Of a DNA stretch of 64,000 bases, positions 34,601-60,724 are shown in pieces. Positions within the stretch are counted from its first letter, which is position 1. Every line of letters begins with the position of its first letter. The notes under the pieces are model-generated. The model had not been told where the DNA came from. It did not search any database and was given only the letters and a program-made list of their open reading frames with translations. This DNA comes from Girardinichthys multiradiatus (Eukaryota > Chordata > Actinopteri > Cyprinodontiformes > Goodeidae), in the NCBI RefSeq assembly GCF_021462225.1, contig NC_061811.1, positions 8,891,663-8,955,662 on the forward strand, in the 5' to 3' direction. The position numbers and the translations under genes are program-made.

Positions 34601-36937
34601 ATAACTGAGTTACAGTTTGAGCTGCGCCCCACCCTCCACTCACCACCACAACCCTTTGTCATATTATCATTTTTGCCATTACTGCTGTTTTGCTTTATTT
34701 AGTTTAGTTAGATATTTTACCCCTTTTGTGTAGAACTTTGCATGTATCAGGGCTGTGATTTAATAAATATTCACATAGATAAAGAGAAGGCGCTCTGTGT
34801 TTATTTTGTGCAAGAGTGATTTGTCAGTCAAGATAAGGTTAAAGTTCCACACGTTTCGGCATAAATGGTTGATTAAACAGTGACATCTCTGGTAATAGTT
34901 ATCAATTATTACTGAGTATTTAACGGTTGTAATTATCAAAGGCGTTGAGCCACAATTACAACACCAGAAGACATCTCTGGTCTCGATTCATAAATGAGGA
35001 TTTTGGTTAAGAAATGAATTTAGTCAAATTATGATTTTTTATTATAATTATTGATAAAGATTAATTAATCAATAATCATAATTCTAACAGAAACAAACAA
35101 AGGTTATGTGTCTTTTTATAAAGTTCATGTAAATATCTGGTTTTAGATGAGCCAACTTACCAACAAAGAAACATATCTGTAAACACCTCCACCGTGGTAA
35201 AAAGAGCAAATATTATCCAGTACATCATCCATTTCACCTGTAATACCAAATAAAGGTAAATGTAGCCACACAGAGCAGCTGTGTACAAGTTAGATTTTCA
35301 TTTTTTTAAACTCTACTTACGTATTCTCTCACATCTTTTGTCTTCACAGCCTTATAAGATGAGTATGCCGGATATAGTGTACCAAAAACAAGTCTAAAGG
35401 ACAGAAAAGGTTCCAATTAATCCCAACGGTACAGTCCAAATGTGTAGAATCACCTAAAATTAAAGGACATCTTAACTGTAATTATCTGTGAATATAAATC
35501 ATAATTTTACATCAATTCAAATCCAATGTACAAACTGGATTGAATGTGGTTCAAAGACCAGATATTAGAAAATTAAACTAAAAAAACATATTTTTGGTGT
35601 CTGAGCAAAAAAGATTTATTAAACATTTTTAATTTTTTCATGTTAAATCAGAAAACATTGCAGTGTGAATTCCTGTCCTCTTCATGTTAACCTTTATGTT
35701 AAAGTGGCGCCACCCATGATTAAAAACTCTGTAATTCTTAAATTAGTTTCCCCAGGAGTGTTAAGGCATTTATTACATCTCATCAGCTGCAAGGCTGGAC
35801 AGCTCAGCAACCAAACCCTGCAGAACCATCAAGTTGGAAGAAACCGATTTGTTGCTTCTTGCTGAGTCAATCATCAATGCACAACAGCTTTTTTTAAAAT
35901 AGCCAACCTAACTGAAGCAGAGTCACATTTTGCCTTGACATGTTCGGCTGTACAAGCTGCCCAGAAAGCAAAAGTTAAAATTTGATTTCACATGTGGATT
36001 TTTTTCTTTACATTTCTACAAATTTGCAGCAGACACCTGTCTGTGCTTGCAGGATGCATGCACAGAGACACAAACAGGGACAAGATCAGATTTCTGACCC
36101 ACATCACATTACAACAGGGCTGCCTGAATGTTCAGCTAACAGAGTTCAACAAGACAAGGACAGTCAGAATATCAGCCCTTCACTGTTGGAGCACCGAATA
36201 ACAGCCAGAGCTGAGGAGCTCCAGCTAGTAACAGGATCTTATATTCTAAATTTAATTTCTGGACTGTTCTAAGCTTGGTGACCCAGCTGTTGTCATCCTC
36301 CTTACACTTCACTCTCATTTTACTGGTGCAATAGGCCTTTATTGAAGGAAAATATTAGCACGATTGCACATCTTTAGGTGTTGTAATGTAACCTGAGAAG
36401 GCTGACCCATCCCCTTTGTACTGCTTGAAAATCTGGGACACAAACACCGAAGGACCGCTCCTGTTATTCAGATACACAAGTAACATTTAGGCTTCTCCCA
36501 TCTCTGGATGATCTGACTCACTGTTAGTGGTATAAGACATAACTCAGCTGCTCGGTCTGTTTTTAAAAATATATCTGATAAACACAAAGAGATCCTGGCT
36601 GGTGAGCGCTGCCAGCTGCCTCAGAAATAGAACAGGTCTGCGGGCCTGGCTCAGCTTCCTGCTCAGGGTCCAAACTGCAGTCCTGCACAAAACACCCTGT
36701 TCAGAGAAAAAAATCATAGCCTGTCACCTGATCTGTTCCCATATTCACATCTGATTCTGATTAAATTGGGCCGTTCGTGGAGATTTGCGGGGGCTTGAGG
36801 AGCGCGCTTCTTCTGCGCCTTTACGGAGAGGCTCAGATCCACGTCTATTTCAGTCCTATTACTCTGAAAGCATACACGAAACCAAACGAAAAATAAACGA
36901 CTTACACCACAAGTCTAGAGATGATCCAGGAGACCAT
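28698..36937 (-). CDS. reep1: reep1, receptor expression-enhancing protein 1
   Basis: Minus-strand exons: 36906-36937, 35321-35393, 35161-35237, 32329-32449, 31828-31941, 31488-31647, 28698-29053; 310 residues when all are joined. The N-terminus [11 protein letters not shown], hairpin-forming hydrophobic segments ([20 protein letters not shown]) and the TB2/DP1/HVA22 core ending in [16 protein letters not shown] and [11 protein letters not shown] match REEP1. REEP1 shapes tubular ER and links it to microtubules; human mutations cause spastic paraplegia 31. Exon 6 carries LRSFSMQDL. Reading through its donor gives a stop at 31474 and a 196-residue form close to the human length (201). Exon 7 instead adds a Ser/Pro/Thr-rich tail with a [10 protein letters not shown] repeat. 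REEP2 is similar, but the mrpl35 and chmp3 neighbours favour REEP1. Exon 7 could also splice onward at 28778. Confidence 0.88.
30203..31440 (+). mobile_element. Tc1-like transposon relic in reep1 intron 6
   Basis: Near full-length but heavily mutated. It starts with 'tgcaaaagtattcacaac' and 'tttgtcacgctacagc' and ends with the matching reverse pattern ('cacataaaacctcaatc', 'aagcttcttgttataa'). Between them are transposase phrases including 'agacatggccatccacc', 'agcatcatgctgagggg' and 'agcaggacaataacccc'. This is a very common teleost Tc1 family. It is opposite in orientation to reep1. Confidence 0.7.
32740..33415 (+). mobile_element. Tc1-like transposon relic in reep1 intron 3
   Basis: Decayed plus-strand transposase sequence: 'gtggacctccaaaagtcaag', 'tctgataaaagaaaatt' (first catalytic region) and 'agtggcagcatcatgttgtg'. 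It stops abruptly after 'gcacttcacaaaatagc', so the 3' half is missing. Stops in all frames. Confidence 0.6.
33600..35095. repeat. Unclassified repeat-like block in reep1 intron 3
   Basis: About 1.5 kb whose left part (33640-34000) is GC-richer than its surroundings and whose right part is very A+T-rich. The 12-mer gacatctctggt occurs at about 34883 and 34970. An AATAAA followed by a GT-rich stretch near 34762 resembles the end of a transcript or an LTR. I recognise no coding motif; an 80-codon arginine-rich frame at 33630 is probably chance. It may be a solo LTR or an unknown non-autonomous element. Confidence 0.35.
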
Positions 36938-37110
36938 TGCGCTGGAAAAGGCGACGGGACGCGCTGTCTGCGGGGAGGAGTTTCCTCCAGATGACAGGCG
37001 CGTCCACAGGCGGCGGCGTCTGGACGCACACAGGCTGCAACGTGATGCATGCAGGATGAGCAGAGACGAGGCTGCAACTCCATAGATGGCACTGTTGCAT
37101 TGCACAGATT
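36935..37110 (-). promoter_or_regulatory. Probable reep1 promoter/5' UTR
   Basis: CpG-rich stretch immediately upstream of the reep1 start codon on the minus strand, within AT-rich flanks. No TATA box is apparent. Confidence 0.4.
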
Positions 37111-37399
37111 AAACATAGGCTACCAAGGCTTACATTTCTGTTCAAATATGTTGTGCATGCAGCATAATAATAAATACTCCCTTGATAAAACTCTCTCAAA
37201 CACTCGTCAAAAATATTTTAACATGAGACAGACAATCTGAGTAAATAGCAAAAAAGCCACCCAAACCAATCTGCATCTATTTAAAAATTAACAGCATTGT
37301 TTCGTTTCATTTCATTAGCCACAACCAGGCCTGATTACTACCAGTCAGACCTGAAAAAAACAACAAAAAACACATAAATAGGACCCGTCTGACCACAGG

Positions 37400-37670
37400 A
37401 AGTAGGCTTAAAGATCTCAAAAAGCAACATATCATGATCGAAAGAATTTAAAGAAGCACTGCACCATGAATACTGCTCTCTACCACAAAATCCTAAAGCC
37501 TGGCCATCAGATTGTGACCTTAATCTGAAGAACACACCTAGTTTATCTAGCAGGACAATGATCAGAAGCACACCAGAAAGTGCAAATACGAATACCTAGA
37601 AAACAATAATTAATAATAACGTCTTGGAGTGGCCTAATAAAGTCTGGACTTAAATCAGATAGAGATGCAG
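37400..37670 (+). mobile_element. Tc1-like transposon fragment
   Basis: Plus-strand phrases 'ctgctctctaccacaaaatc', 'gcaggacaatgatcagaagc' and 'ttggagtggcctaataaagt' correspond to the C-terminal half of a Tc1 transposase (the D-N-D-x-K-H and E-W-P-S-Q regions). It is short and degraded. Upstream of reep1. Confidence 0.6.
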
Positions 37671-38965
37671 ACTTTTCATGCCTGTTCGTGGGTCATATAA
37701 ATAATAAATAATAATTAAATCATAATGTAGAAACTGTCTTTTGTATCTACTCATGTTATCTTTGTGTAATATTAAAATTATTTTGAGGATCTGAAACCCT
37801 TCAGTGTGACTACAAAGCAAAAACAGAAGAAATCTGTTGGGGGTAAATAGACAGCACTGCATACGCACACGTTAACTGCTGTGGATTATCATTTTTCTGC
37901 AAGACAAGAGTAGCAAAGAGTAGAACCAGCTTCCCTATCCTGTGGTGACAGGAGGCGAGCTCCTGGGGAGGCAGGCATTAGAGACAACCAACTGTGCATC
38001 TACAACCCAGTCAACTTGTTTAGGTGTTCTTTACTACAACTAACCAACTAACTTAAGTAATAACCTCAAAGGATAAAGAGACACCTGTATCAACTTGTTA
38101 AGGAATGGCCTAGAAACTACAAATAGATTCATTGTTAGAGCTGCGGTAGCTGGACTTTGTCCAGACTGGGGCCTGCAACACAAAATAAAGGACGAGGTTT
38201 GGTTACAGAGCAACAAAACCTACAGTGGACTGTAGCAGGTTGAAACCCAATCCCTTTGTTCATTTTAAAAGCTAGGTAAATGTTTGGAACATGCTGAACC
38301 CAATGTGTATCACATCTCAGAAAATCATTATGTAGTTTTAACCCTATTAAGATTGAAATAAGGCCCAGATATCTTGTCAGTTTGTTGGAGTCAAACCTAA
38401 AGCTTGTAAGTGTACTGTCCCAGAAGTTCACAAATAAATAATTTCCTGTTTTTTTATTAGAAATAGTGAAGCATATATAAAAATTTTGGCAGATAATGAG
38501 TTTATGGCCAATAACAATATAAATATACATTTCCCTACCATTTCAACAACGTGAAAAAAACAACCAGACTGTTGACATTGCTTCTCTGCTTCAGTTAAAC
38601 ACCCCACAATCCTGCACTGCATCACTATCACTGTCACATGACCCAACAGGTACCAAATGGCCAACCCCCCAGTGAACATCGGTTTTTAATTGATATCAGC
38701 CCAGACTTACTTAAGGGAAAGATACTGATATGTTAAAAAATGGCTAACATCGTCCGATACAGATGTTCACGCCAATATATCATGCATCCCTAATTAGAAA
38801 TGTAAGATTTTTTTAAGTTCCAGGCAGGACCTTGAGTTCATTGTGCAGTGTGTTCCCTGAACTGCTGAGACGTCGGTGGCTGGCAGGTTCACGTTCCCCA
38901 AACAAGCTTTAAGTGTGGGATCAATACTGAGAGCAGACACAGGTCAAGAACTGACATTTTTCTTC
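37671..38965. other. reep1-chmp3 spacer
   Basis: AT-rich. A hAT-like tail ('gatatcagcccag', 'catccctaa') can be seen at about 38680-38800. No coding exon or RNA gene recognised. Confidence 0.4.
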
Positions 38966-38972
38966 CTAAAAC

Positions 38973-38978
38973 TTTATT
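38973..38978 (-). other. Candidate chmp3 poly(A) signal
   Basis: AATAAA on the minus strand (TTTATT on plus), about 740 nt beyond the chmp3 stop codon. Other A-rich hexamers lie closer, so this is only the best-looking one. Confidence 0.4.
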
Positions 38979-39713
38979 GGTTGTTTGCTTTCACCCATCC
39001 ACATAGAAAAATTATACACACAATACTTAATGATACATATACTCTGCAGTAACCAGTTATTCTACTTCCTTTGCATCTTCTTTTCGAGAAATCAATCATG
39101 ACTCAAAGTCAAGCATTGAACAAGCTGAAACTTACTGCAAAACATGGGTAGAAGTAGTATTTTATTGTGAGCATTCTTAACACTTATGACCACATAAAGA
39201 ATAGATATATTCATGAATATACAGAAAATTAACAGACATCACTTCTGCCCACCACTTCTAGTGTTTCAGATATTGTAGGCTGATTAGTTCCTGGTAAAGA
39301 TACAGAAAGTTTCCTAAGAGATTAAAATTGCTGCTGAAGATGATGAAGAGGATACCCTCTGTGACACGATTCATCCACACCCGGTCACTCTGGATCATAA
39401 ACACTCCTGTACGTTAAGACAGAACGAGAGAGAATAACCATTGTAGGCACAGAAGGCTGTTCATACATACATTATATACACCTCCATAAACCTTCTGATT
39501 GACTTTGGAGAATAACGACACAGCTAGAGTCACTGCAGATAACAGAAGACACCACCCTTTTAGTGGGCCGTGTTAAAATAAACAGAACTTTAACTGTTGT
39601 ACCACAATGTTAACCTAGATGACAATGTAAAACTAGAGCATGAAGCAGAGGATGCTCATCACTGTGGAGAATTATTTCTGTCCCTGTGCAAACTGTAACA
39701 CCAACAGAGTGCT

Positions 39714-42351
39714 TTAGCTCCTCAAAGCTGCCAGTCTGGACTGCATGGCTTCAATGTCCTCCTCCGTCTCTTCGTCCGAGGCAGCAGCTGCTCCAGCAGG
39801 TTGCAGTTCTGGAAGGGCATCCGTGACTTTGCTTGGAGCTTTACCAAGAGCCCCTAACAGACCAGAGCAGAACCAAACATGTTAAGTTTCATTGGTTTAA
39901 AAGTGCATTAGTTTTTATAAATGTGTAGAAATTAAAATCTACAACAAAACAGAAATGTGCTTAATGGTTTTCCCCTAAAATCCCCACCTGCTGTAATCTC
40001 AAAGAGGATCTTGTCAACTTCCTCCTCTGCTGCCTCCTCCATCTCCTCTCCATCTTCCATGCTCTCAAATGTGTCCTCCAGCATTTCCTCAATGATGCCA
40101 GCCTAAAAGTTTTCCCCAAAGAAATGTACACTTAAGTATTACTTGCCCCTTTATTGATAGCAAATGTTATTTATTAGATTGTAGTTTTATTCTTCTTCAT
40201 AGGTTCAATCAACTGAATACTGCTGACCTTCATCATCTCCTTTGAAAGTTCCCTCATTGTGGCCTGGATCTCTGGGATTTTGACTAGATTCTGCATGGCT
40301 TTCATAACTTCTGTGCTCTTCTGCAGGGCGCCAGCTACACGAACCACGGCTAAAAAACAAAAAAATGTGACTGAGCAGACCACAACAGGAGGTGTGCTAC
40401 CTAACGAAGGAGGCTGCGCTCCACCACTCACCCAGTTGATTCTTCATGCTGAGAAGCACCGAGTTCATTTGAGCTTTGGAGGCATATAGTTTTGTGACAG
40501 CCCGTTTTGACTGAATCATTTCCTTTGCGAGGACCACACAAACATCTTTCTGTCCCTTTTTGGCAGCATCTTTGATGGATCGTTTAACCTTTTCCTCCTC
40601 TCTTTGAATATCTGAAAGAAAAGGCTACGTAAGCAACAACACATGCTGCTAATTACAACCTACTGTGTTTACAACTGTTATTCCTTTTAATTTAGTTTAT
40701 TGACGTAGCACCATTCAAAACAAATGTCATTCCAAGGAACTTTACAAGGAAAAATGGGAACAACTGATGTATCAGATATATAGTTTATTATTAGATCAAT
40801 AAAATCATATGAACAGAATAAGATTCAGTTAAATGCATTCCATTTCAATCCAAGTTATAAGACAATGCAGCTAAATTAAATTTAAAATGCCAATTATTAA
40901 AACGTTATCTAAGGAAGCGCAGCCGATTTCATTGAGTCATTGACTTTGCAGCAATCCCTCCTCCTGGGTAAGCACAGTGGAAAGGACCAATTCCCTTAAA
41001 ACAGGCAGAAACCACCAACAGAACCAGAACCATGCTCACTGTGAGGAGAAGTCTGCCTCAATCGACTGGGAGTTGGAAGGACAGAAAGCAGACACACAAA
41101 ACACAGAAGCACTGGGGTACTGTCGATTAATGGCAGCAGAAGCTCTGTTGGTTTCTTTTTCTCAAAGAGAAACACAGTTAAACAGATGATCTCTAAACCA
41201 GTAAAGAAAATACATGTTGATAATTAAAAAATTTAAATTAAAACCACCAAAATTTTTAATCAAACTAATAATATTACACAGAATTTGCTTACACACAGAT
41301 ATGTAATAATGTAAGGATATTCCAGCTGCTGACCCTGGATGTGGAATGAAGCAGATTTACTTGTAGAGTACTTTGATGTGAGATTGGTTGTGAATTGGTG
41401 CTATATAAATAAACTGAAATTTAATAAACAAATACCAAGTATATTATTTCCTTTATCTCGACTGAAATTAGGCAACTCTTTTCCGTTTGCAACATGAGTT
41501 GTGGAAAATCTGACTGTTTTATTTGTAAACATCAAGAAATGTGAAAATGGTTCACGAGCTTTAATGAAAATCTGTAAAAACAACAAAAACAAGTAAAGCA
41601 CCATAGTCTACTGTTTCTACAATGACAAATAACAACAATGACAGATTATAGTTTGGTTATTTTTTGATTGTGCTGATTTAGAACTTGCTTTGCATAATCC
41701 AGTTAAATATGTCAACCACTATTATTTCATTTATTGAATACTTGAAAATTATATGCAGTGGCAGTTTTGTTGTATGCAGAAATGTCATTTTTTAATGACC
41801 AGAAATCTTTCTGACCCTTACCTCGAATTTGTCTGTCAATCACTCTCATCTCCTTTCTAATTTTCTGAGACCACTCATTAATCTGCAATGACACATTGGA
41901 AAACGAACGGAGTTAGAACATCACTAACAGCTGCACTGTATTTGTAAACATTATATATTCATGTATTAATAAAGCTGACCTAATGTCATAGCAGCAGAAA
42001 CATCATCCGGGTTTGTTTACATTGATGGGACTGACAACTGAGAGCATGTAGACTAACAGACATACCTTCCACAACAGTGAATGAAAACAATTACAAACAA
42101 CAACCGCGGCTTATTTTTAACAGGATGTGAATCATTTATTCAGTTAGTAACAACAGCAGTGTTGGTATCGAGAAAAATATTACAGTTCAGTCCGCGGTGG
42201 TCACACTGACAGCTAGCGTTAGCCAGTTGAGAGAGACTTTCTGCACACGTCTAACTACGATCTGAATTCAAATAGTGACTCCAAATATTCGCCATAAAGT
42301 ACTCACAAGCTCTTTGGGGGGTTTATCCGGTGTCCTGCCGAACAGCCCCAT
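39714..42351 (-). CDS. chmp3: chmp3, charged multivesicular body protein 3 (ESCRT-III)
   Basis: Six minus-strand exons (42307-42351, 41822-41882, 40432-40611, 40228-40349, 39988-40102, 39714-39853) join in frame to 220 residues; human CHMP3 has 222. The N-terminus MGLFG carries a myristoylatable glycine. The basic ESCRT-III core helices follow (NEWSQKIRKEMRVIDRQIR, VKRSIKDAAKKGQKDVC, MRELSKEMMKAGIIEEML). The tail is acidic and ends in the MIT-interacting motif DIEAMQSRLAALRS. CHMP3 polymerises with CHMP2A and CHMP4 on endosomal membranes for cargo sorting, cytokinesis and membrane repair, and is removed by VPS4. The start codon is in a fair context and the neighbours match human 2p11.2. Nothing in the frame is broken. 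Confidence 0.95.
40690..41210 (+). repeat. Dispersed teleost repeat in chmp3 intron 2
   Basis: Carries 'tttagtttattgacgtagca', 'gagtcattgactttgcagca', 'acaggcagaaaccaccaaca' and 'ctcaatcgactgggagttgg', blocks that recur in many fish genomes as a non-LTR or SINE-like repeat. No intact frame. Confidence 0.55.
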
Positions 42352-42705
42352 GTTGTGTGCTGGGTTTAAACCAAACTAACCTCTCTAACTAAAACCAGCT
42401 AGCTGGGCGAGCTTGTTTTACGAGCACTTCCTGGTTTACAAACGGGTCACTCGGGCTGCATTCAGACATGAAAAAACCTTCAGTCCACACGGTTCTCAAC
42501 CACTAAGCAAACCTAAAAGTGTCGTAGTGAAGCTGAAACCGAACGAGACACTTAAAACAAGAAAGCCGTTTAAAAACAGAAAAAGGACAAGGACAGATCT
42601 ATGGCACCTTTAAATGTTTGTAAGGAGTCCCATCTTCTTATTTCCTACAAGTTTGAGTATAAAACACATGAGTTATTTTTCACATTATTTCACAGTGATG
42701 GAATA

Positions 42706-43620
42706 CAGTTGAAACCAGCTATTTACATACACTGTATAAAAGGTGCCAGAGGCGAGGAGTAACTAACATTTACTTGAGTAACGTTTTGAAAAAAACGTAC
42801 AACTATGAGTAGGTTCACTGCAGCGTAATTATCCAATTTAATTTATACGCAATTTATTGGCTTATCAGCGCGCCTTTAGTTTCCTTACTGAATGAAGAAC
42901 AAAGAAGTTTTAATCAAAAATACAGCTTATCTACATAGTTTATGTTAAAGTGAGACTTCTGGTTTGTAAACAAGCTTTATTGTTCTAATTACATTTTTAT
43001 CTGCTAATCCTGTGGAGCCATTTGGAGGTTAAGTCAACAATATACAGTACGATGTCACTGAAAGTACTTTATACGATACTAACATATATACATTACCTAC
43101 TTTAAGTTCTGATTTCAAAAGTTTTATGTTCTGAATAAAAGATTTGAAAATGTGTTTTTTTTCTGCCTGAGTTATTCATTTTGTAATAATGTTATTTGTT
43201 TTTTCTAAATTTTAATTTATTCTTCAAAATACCAGAACAAAACTGTATATTGTTTTCCTTCTGTTTACATCATGTTCACAAATTAAATCAGATGTAATGA
43301 TCAAACAGCTATTCAGTACTTGAGTAGCTTTTCTTTTTGACAAATACTTTTTTTACTCTTAAGTAATTTTTTTAAGGACTACTTTTGACTTCTATGAGTA
43401 AAAATATATTGAAGTAATTTTCTTCCAAAGTTTTTTCTATTTGCTAAATGCCAGAAGAATGAGAGAGAAAATCTAGATTTTTAATTCCTAAATTTACATG
43501 ATTAGTATTTGGTAGACTTGCCTCGGGTATCCTTCCACAAGCTCCTCACAATAGTTTGCTAGACTTTTGGCCCATTGGCCCTGATAGAACTGGTGAGACT
43601 AAATTATGTTTGTATGCCGA
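42706..43620. mobile_element. Sleeping-Beauty-type Tc1 relic with a nested 'ACTTGAGTA' repeat
   Basis: The left end 'cagttgaaaccagctattt' plus 'acatacactg' resembles the outer terminal repeat of Tdr/Sleeping-Beauty-type Tc1 elements. The right part ('atccttccacaagctcctca', 'cttttggcccattggccc') is an interior piece of the same group. Between them, about 42760 to 43440, lies another repeat with 'ttacttgagtaacg' at one side and 'tacttgagtagc' and 'aaatacttttttactc' at the other, apparently inserted. The whole lies between chmp3 and hspa4l. Confidence 0.5.
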
Positions 43621-43669
43621 TTTCAGGACTATATGAAAAACAATGGTGTGTGTGTGTGCATGTAATTCA

Positions 43670-43885
43670 GTTATAACAGCTTGTGGGGACCAAAGCCTAG
43701 TCCCCATGAGGGAAAAAGCTGTTGTTGGATTAGGGGTTAGGTTTAGGACTAGGTTGTGAATTACGTTTAAGGTTAGGTTTAGGGTAAGAGTCAGAGTTAG
43801 GCCATATAACCGAATGAAAAAAGAATGGAAGACAATGCAAAGTCCATTAAGGATAGAAAAACCCTAACTGTGTGTGTGTGTGTGT

Positions 43886-43934
<49 letters not shown>

Positions 43935-43935
43935 A
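43670..43935 (-). repeat. Telomere-like block plus (TG)n, second copy
   Basis: Plus strand: 'ggggaccaaagcctagtccc' palindrome, then ttaggggttaggtttagg-type units, a short unique stretch, and a (TG)n run from about 43870 to 43933. On the minus strand the order and several phrases (agtcctaaacctaacc) match the block at 13563-13900. Confidence 0.65.
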
Positions 43936-44053
43936 GCGGCGAGGCAGCTGAGGGCAGAAGCTCTCACCTGAGAGGCTGAATTGAGAGCAAACGTGCTCGC
44001 AACGTCACCCCCTTGGTTCAGTGACGTAAACAAGCGCCATTTTCACCGTGAGG

Positions 44054-44066
44054 TTCTAGATTGTTC
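44054..44066 (+). promoter_or_regulatory. Heat-shock element upstream of hspa4l
   Basis: TTC-TA-GAT-TG-TTC fits the three-unit heat-shock element TTCnnGAAnnTTC with one mismatch (GAT for GAA) and exact spacing. It lies 340 bp upstream of the hspa4l start codon, just before a cluster of CCAAT boxes. HSF1 binding is inferred from the motif. Confidence 0.5.
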
Positions 44067-44074
44067 TGTGATCG

Positions 44075-44125
44075 ATTGGCTGATGCGCCAATGACGTGCA
44101 GCCCTCTGAACGGGACGCAGCCAAT
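44075..44125 (+). promoter_or_regulatory. CCAAT-box/CRE cluster of the hspa4l promoter
   Basis: Inverted CCAAT (ATTGG) at 44075-44079, CCAAT at 44088-44092 running into TGACGT at 44092-44097, and CCAAT at 44121-44125. The spacing is typical of an NF-Y-dependent, TATA-less stress-gene promoter. Confidence 0.55.
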
Positions 44126-44396
44126 CAGAGAGTTTTAGGGGCGGGTTCGAGCAGCATCCTCGCCGTCAGTGGTACTGGGTGATGTTAGGGCGGCCTCGGA
44201 GTTGGAGAATCCGTTCTGGACCTCGTCTCTTCAGGGATTACTCTGAACGAGTTTGCTATAAACAGCCCAGCTTACATAAGAGCGGATAAGTCACTTTGTT
44301 CAGCCCCAGGAAGCCTGGCTTTGTTTGCAGAACTGGAGACCTAGTCTCTTGTCAGTGCGGGTTTTGCGCAGGAGAACTCAGAGAAGGTGCATTTAG

Positions 44397-59514
<15,118 letters not shown>

Positions 59515-60720
59515 GGACCGAACTCTGACAATCATCACCTCGTTTTCCATCATGCTCCTCCTACGAAGTAGAAAAATAAAAGTTGGGCTCATGTCTCAGT
59601 CGTCACCAGCCTCCTCAGTGGATTGTTTTCGTGTCCTCACCCAGTGGACCTTAAGCCTTCAAACCGTTCATTCCCATGTGTGACAGTGCTGTGCTTGTCT
59701 CTCTCTCCTCTTCCACATGCAAACAAAAGAGTTCTGTAACTGGTTAAATTCAGATTGTATCAGAAAGATCCATCCAGTATCACCAGTAATCCCAAAGACC
59801 AGTGAGAATAATAAGTACTGTCCAAACAACTGTTAATGCAGAACAATTAGTTCACATGCGAAAATACAAATCCTGAATACTCATCTGTTTCTAATGGGTT
59901 AAGGTGATGCTTCTGTCTAGGAACTGTAAATATGATTTTAGTAAATAAAATCAGACTGAATAAATATGCGCAATAATGTCTTATTTCTAATGTTACAAGG
60001 AAAATGTGTGGAACACCACATTTATTTAGGAAATTCCATGTTTTCATTACTTTTTTCTTCTTTCAGAGTAATAAAATGTAAAGATGGCTAAAATAGGCAT
60101 TTACTTTTAAAACCTCCATCATGTTCAAGAGATCGACTGTGCCTCGATTCATGGGATGTGAAGACAGTCTACCAACAAAATGCTTTTAATCTCTATCAAC
60201 AAATGTGAAGACAAAGGTCTTTTTATAGCTTTAAATGAGGAATTTAGAAAAGGAGCTTTAGGTCTGTTAGATCAGCTTTGCTTTTAGTTGTTTTCTCCAT
60301 TAATGCTTTATGCATTCACTGCACTAATATAATGGAGCCTTAATATGAGCAAAAATCACATGAAACACTATGAGCCTTTCCATATAAATGTAATTTCTGC
60401 TTAACTTTTAATTTAAGTTTTTTTTATACCCAAAATTTAAAGAAACAGTACATATGTTTTTAAACTGCATCCATGATCATTGATTCTAACATGGACACAG
60501 AATACGTTTCATTGCTATTACATTTTATGATGTTATACTCTTCCTCTTCTTGGTATTTACTTATCTCTGAAAAGGTTAATCTGTTAATTTAGTTGATTAT
60601 GGCTCACAGCTAATGAAAATCCAAACTATATAAAAAAGTTCAACACAGAAATGTGGGCCTACTAAATGTATGTCCTTGTACTGTACTGTTCAAGCACATG
60701 CACATGCGCTTGGTACTTGT
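59515..60720. other. hspa4l 3' UTR and spacer
   Basis: AT-rich. The first about 430 bp are probably 3' UTR; beyond that I see no gene or clear repeat. Confidence 0.45.
59575..59580 (+). other. hspa4l poly(A) signal (proximal)
   Basis: AATAAA 61 nt after the hspa4l stop codon. A second AATAAA at 59944-59949 could be used for a longer 3' UTR. Confidence 0.5.
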
Positions 60721-60724
60721 TTAG

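Noticed and set aside
28698..36937. Calling the minus-strand REEP gene reep2
   Set aside because: The protein core is similar in both, but the mrpl35 and chmp3 neighbours are those of REEP1.
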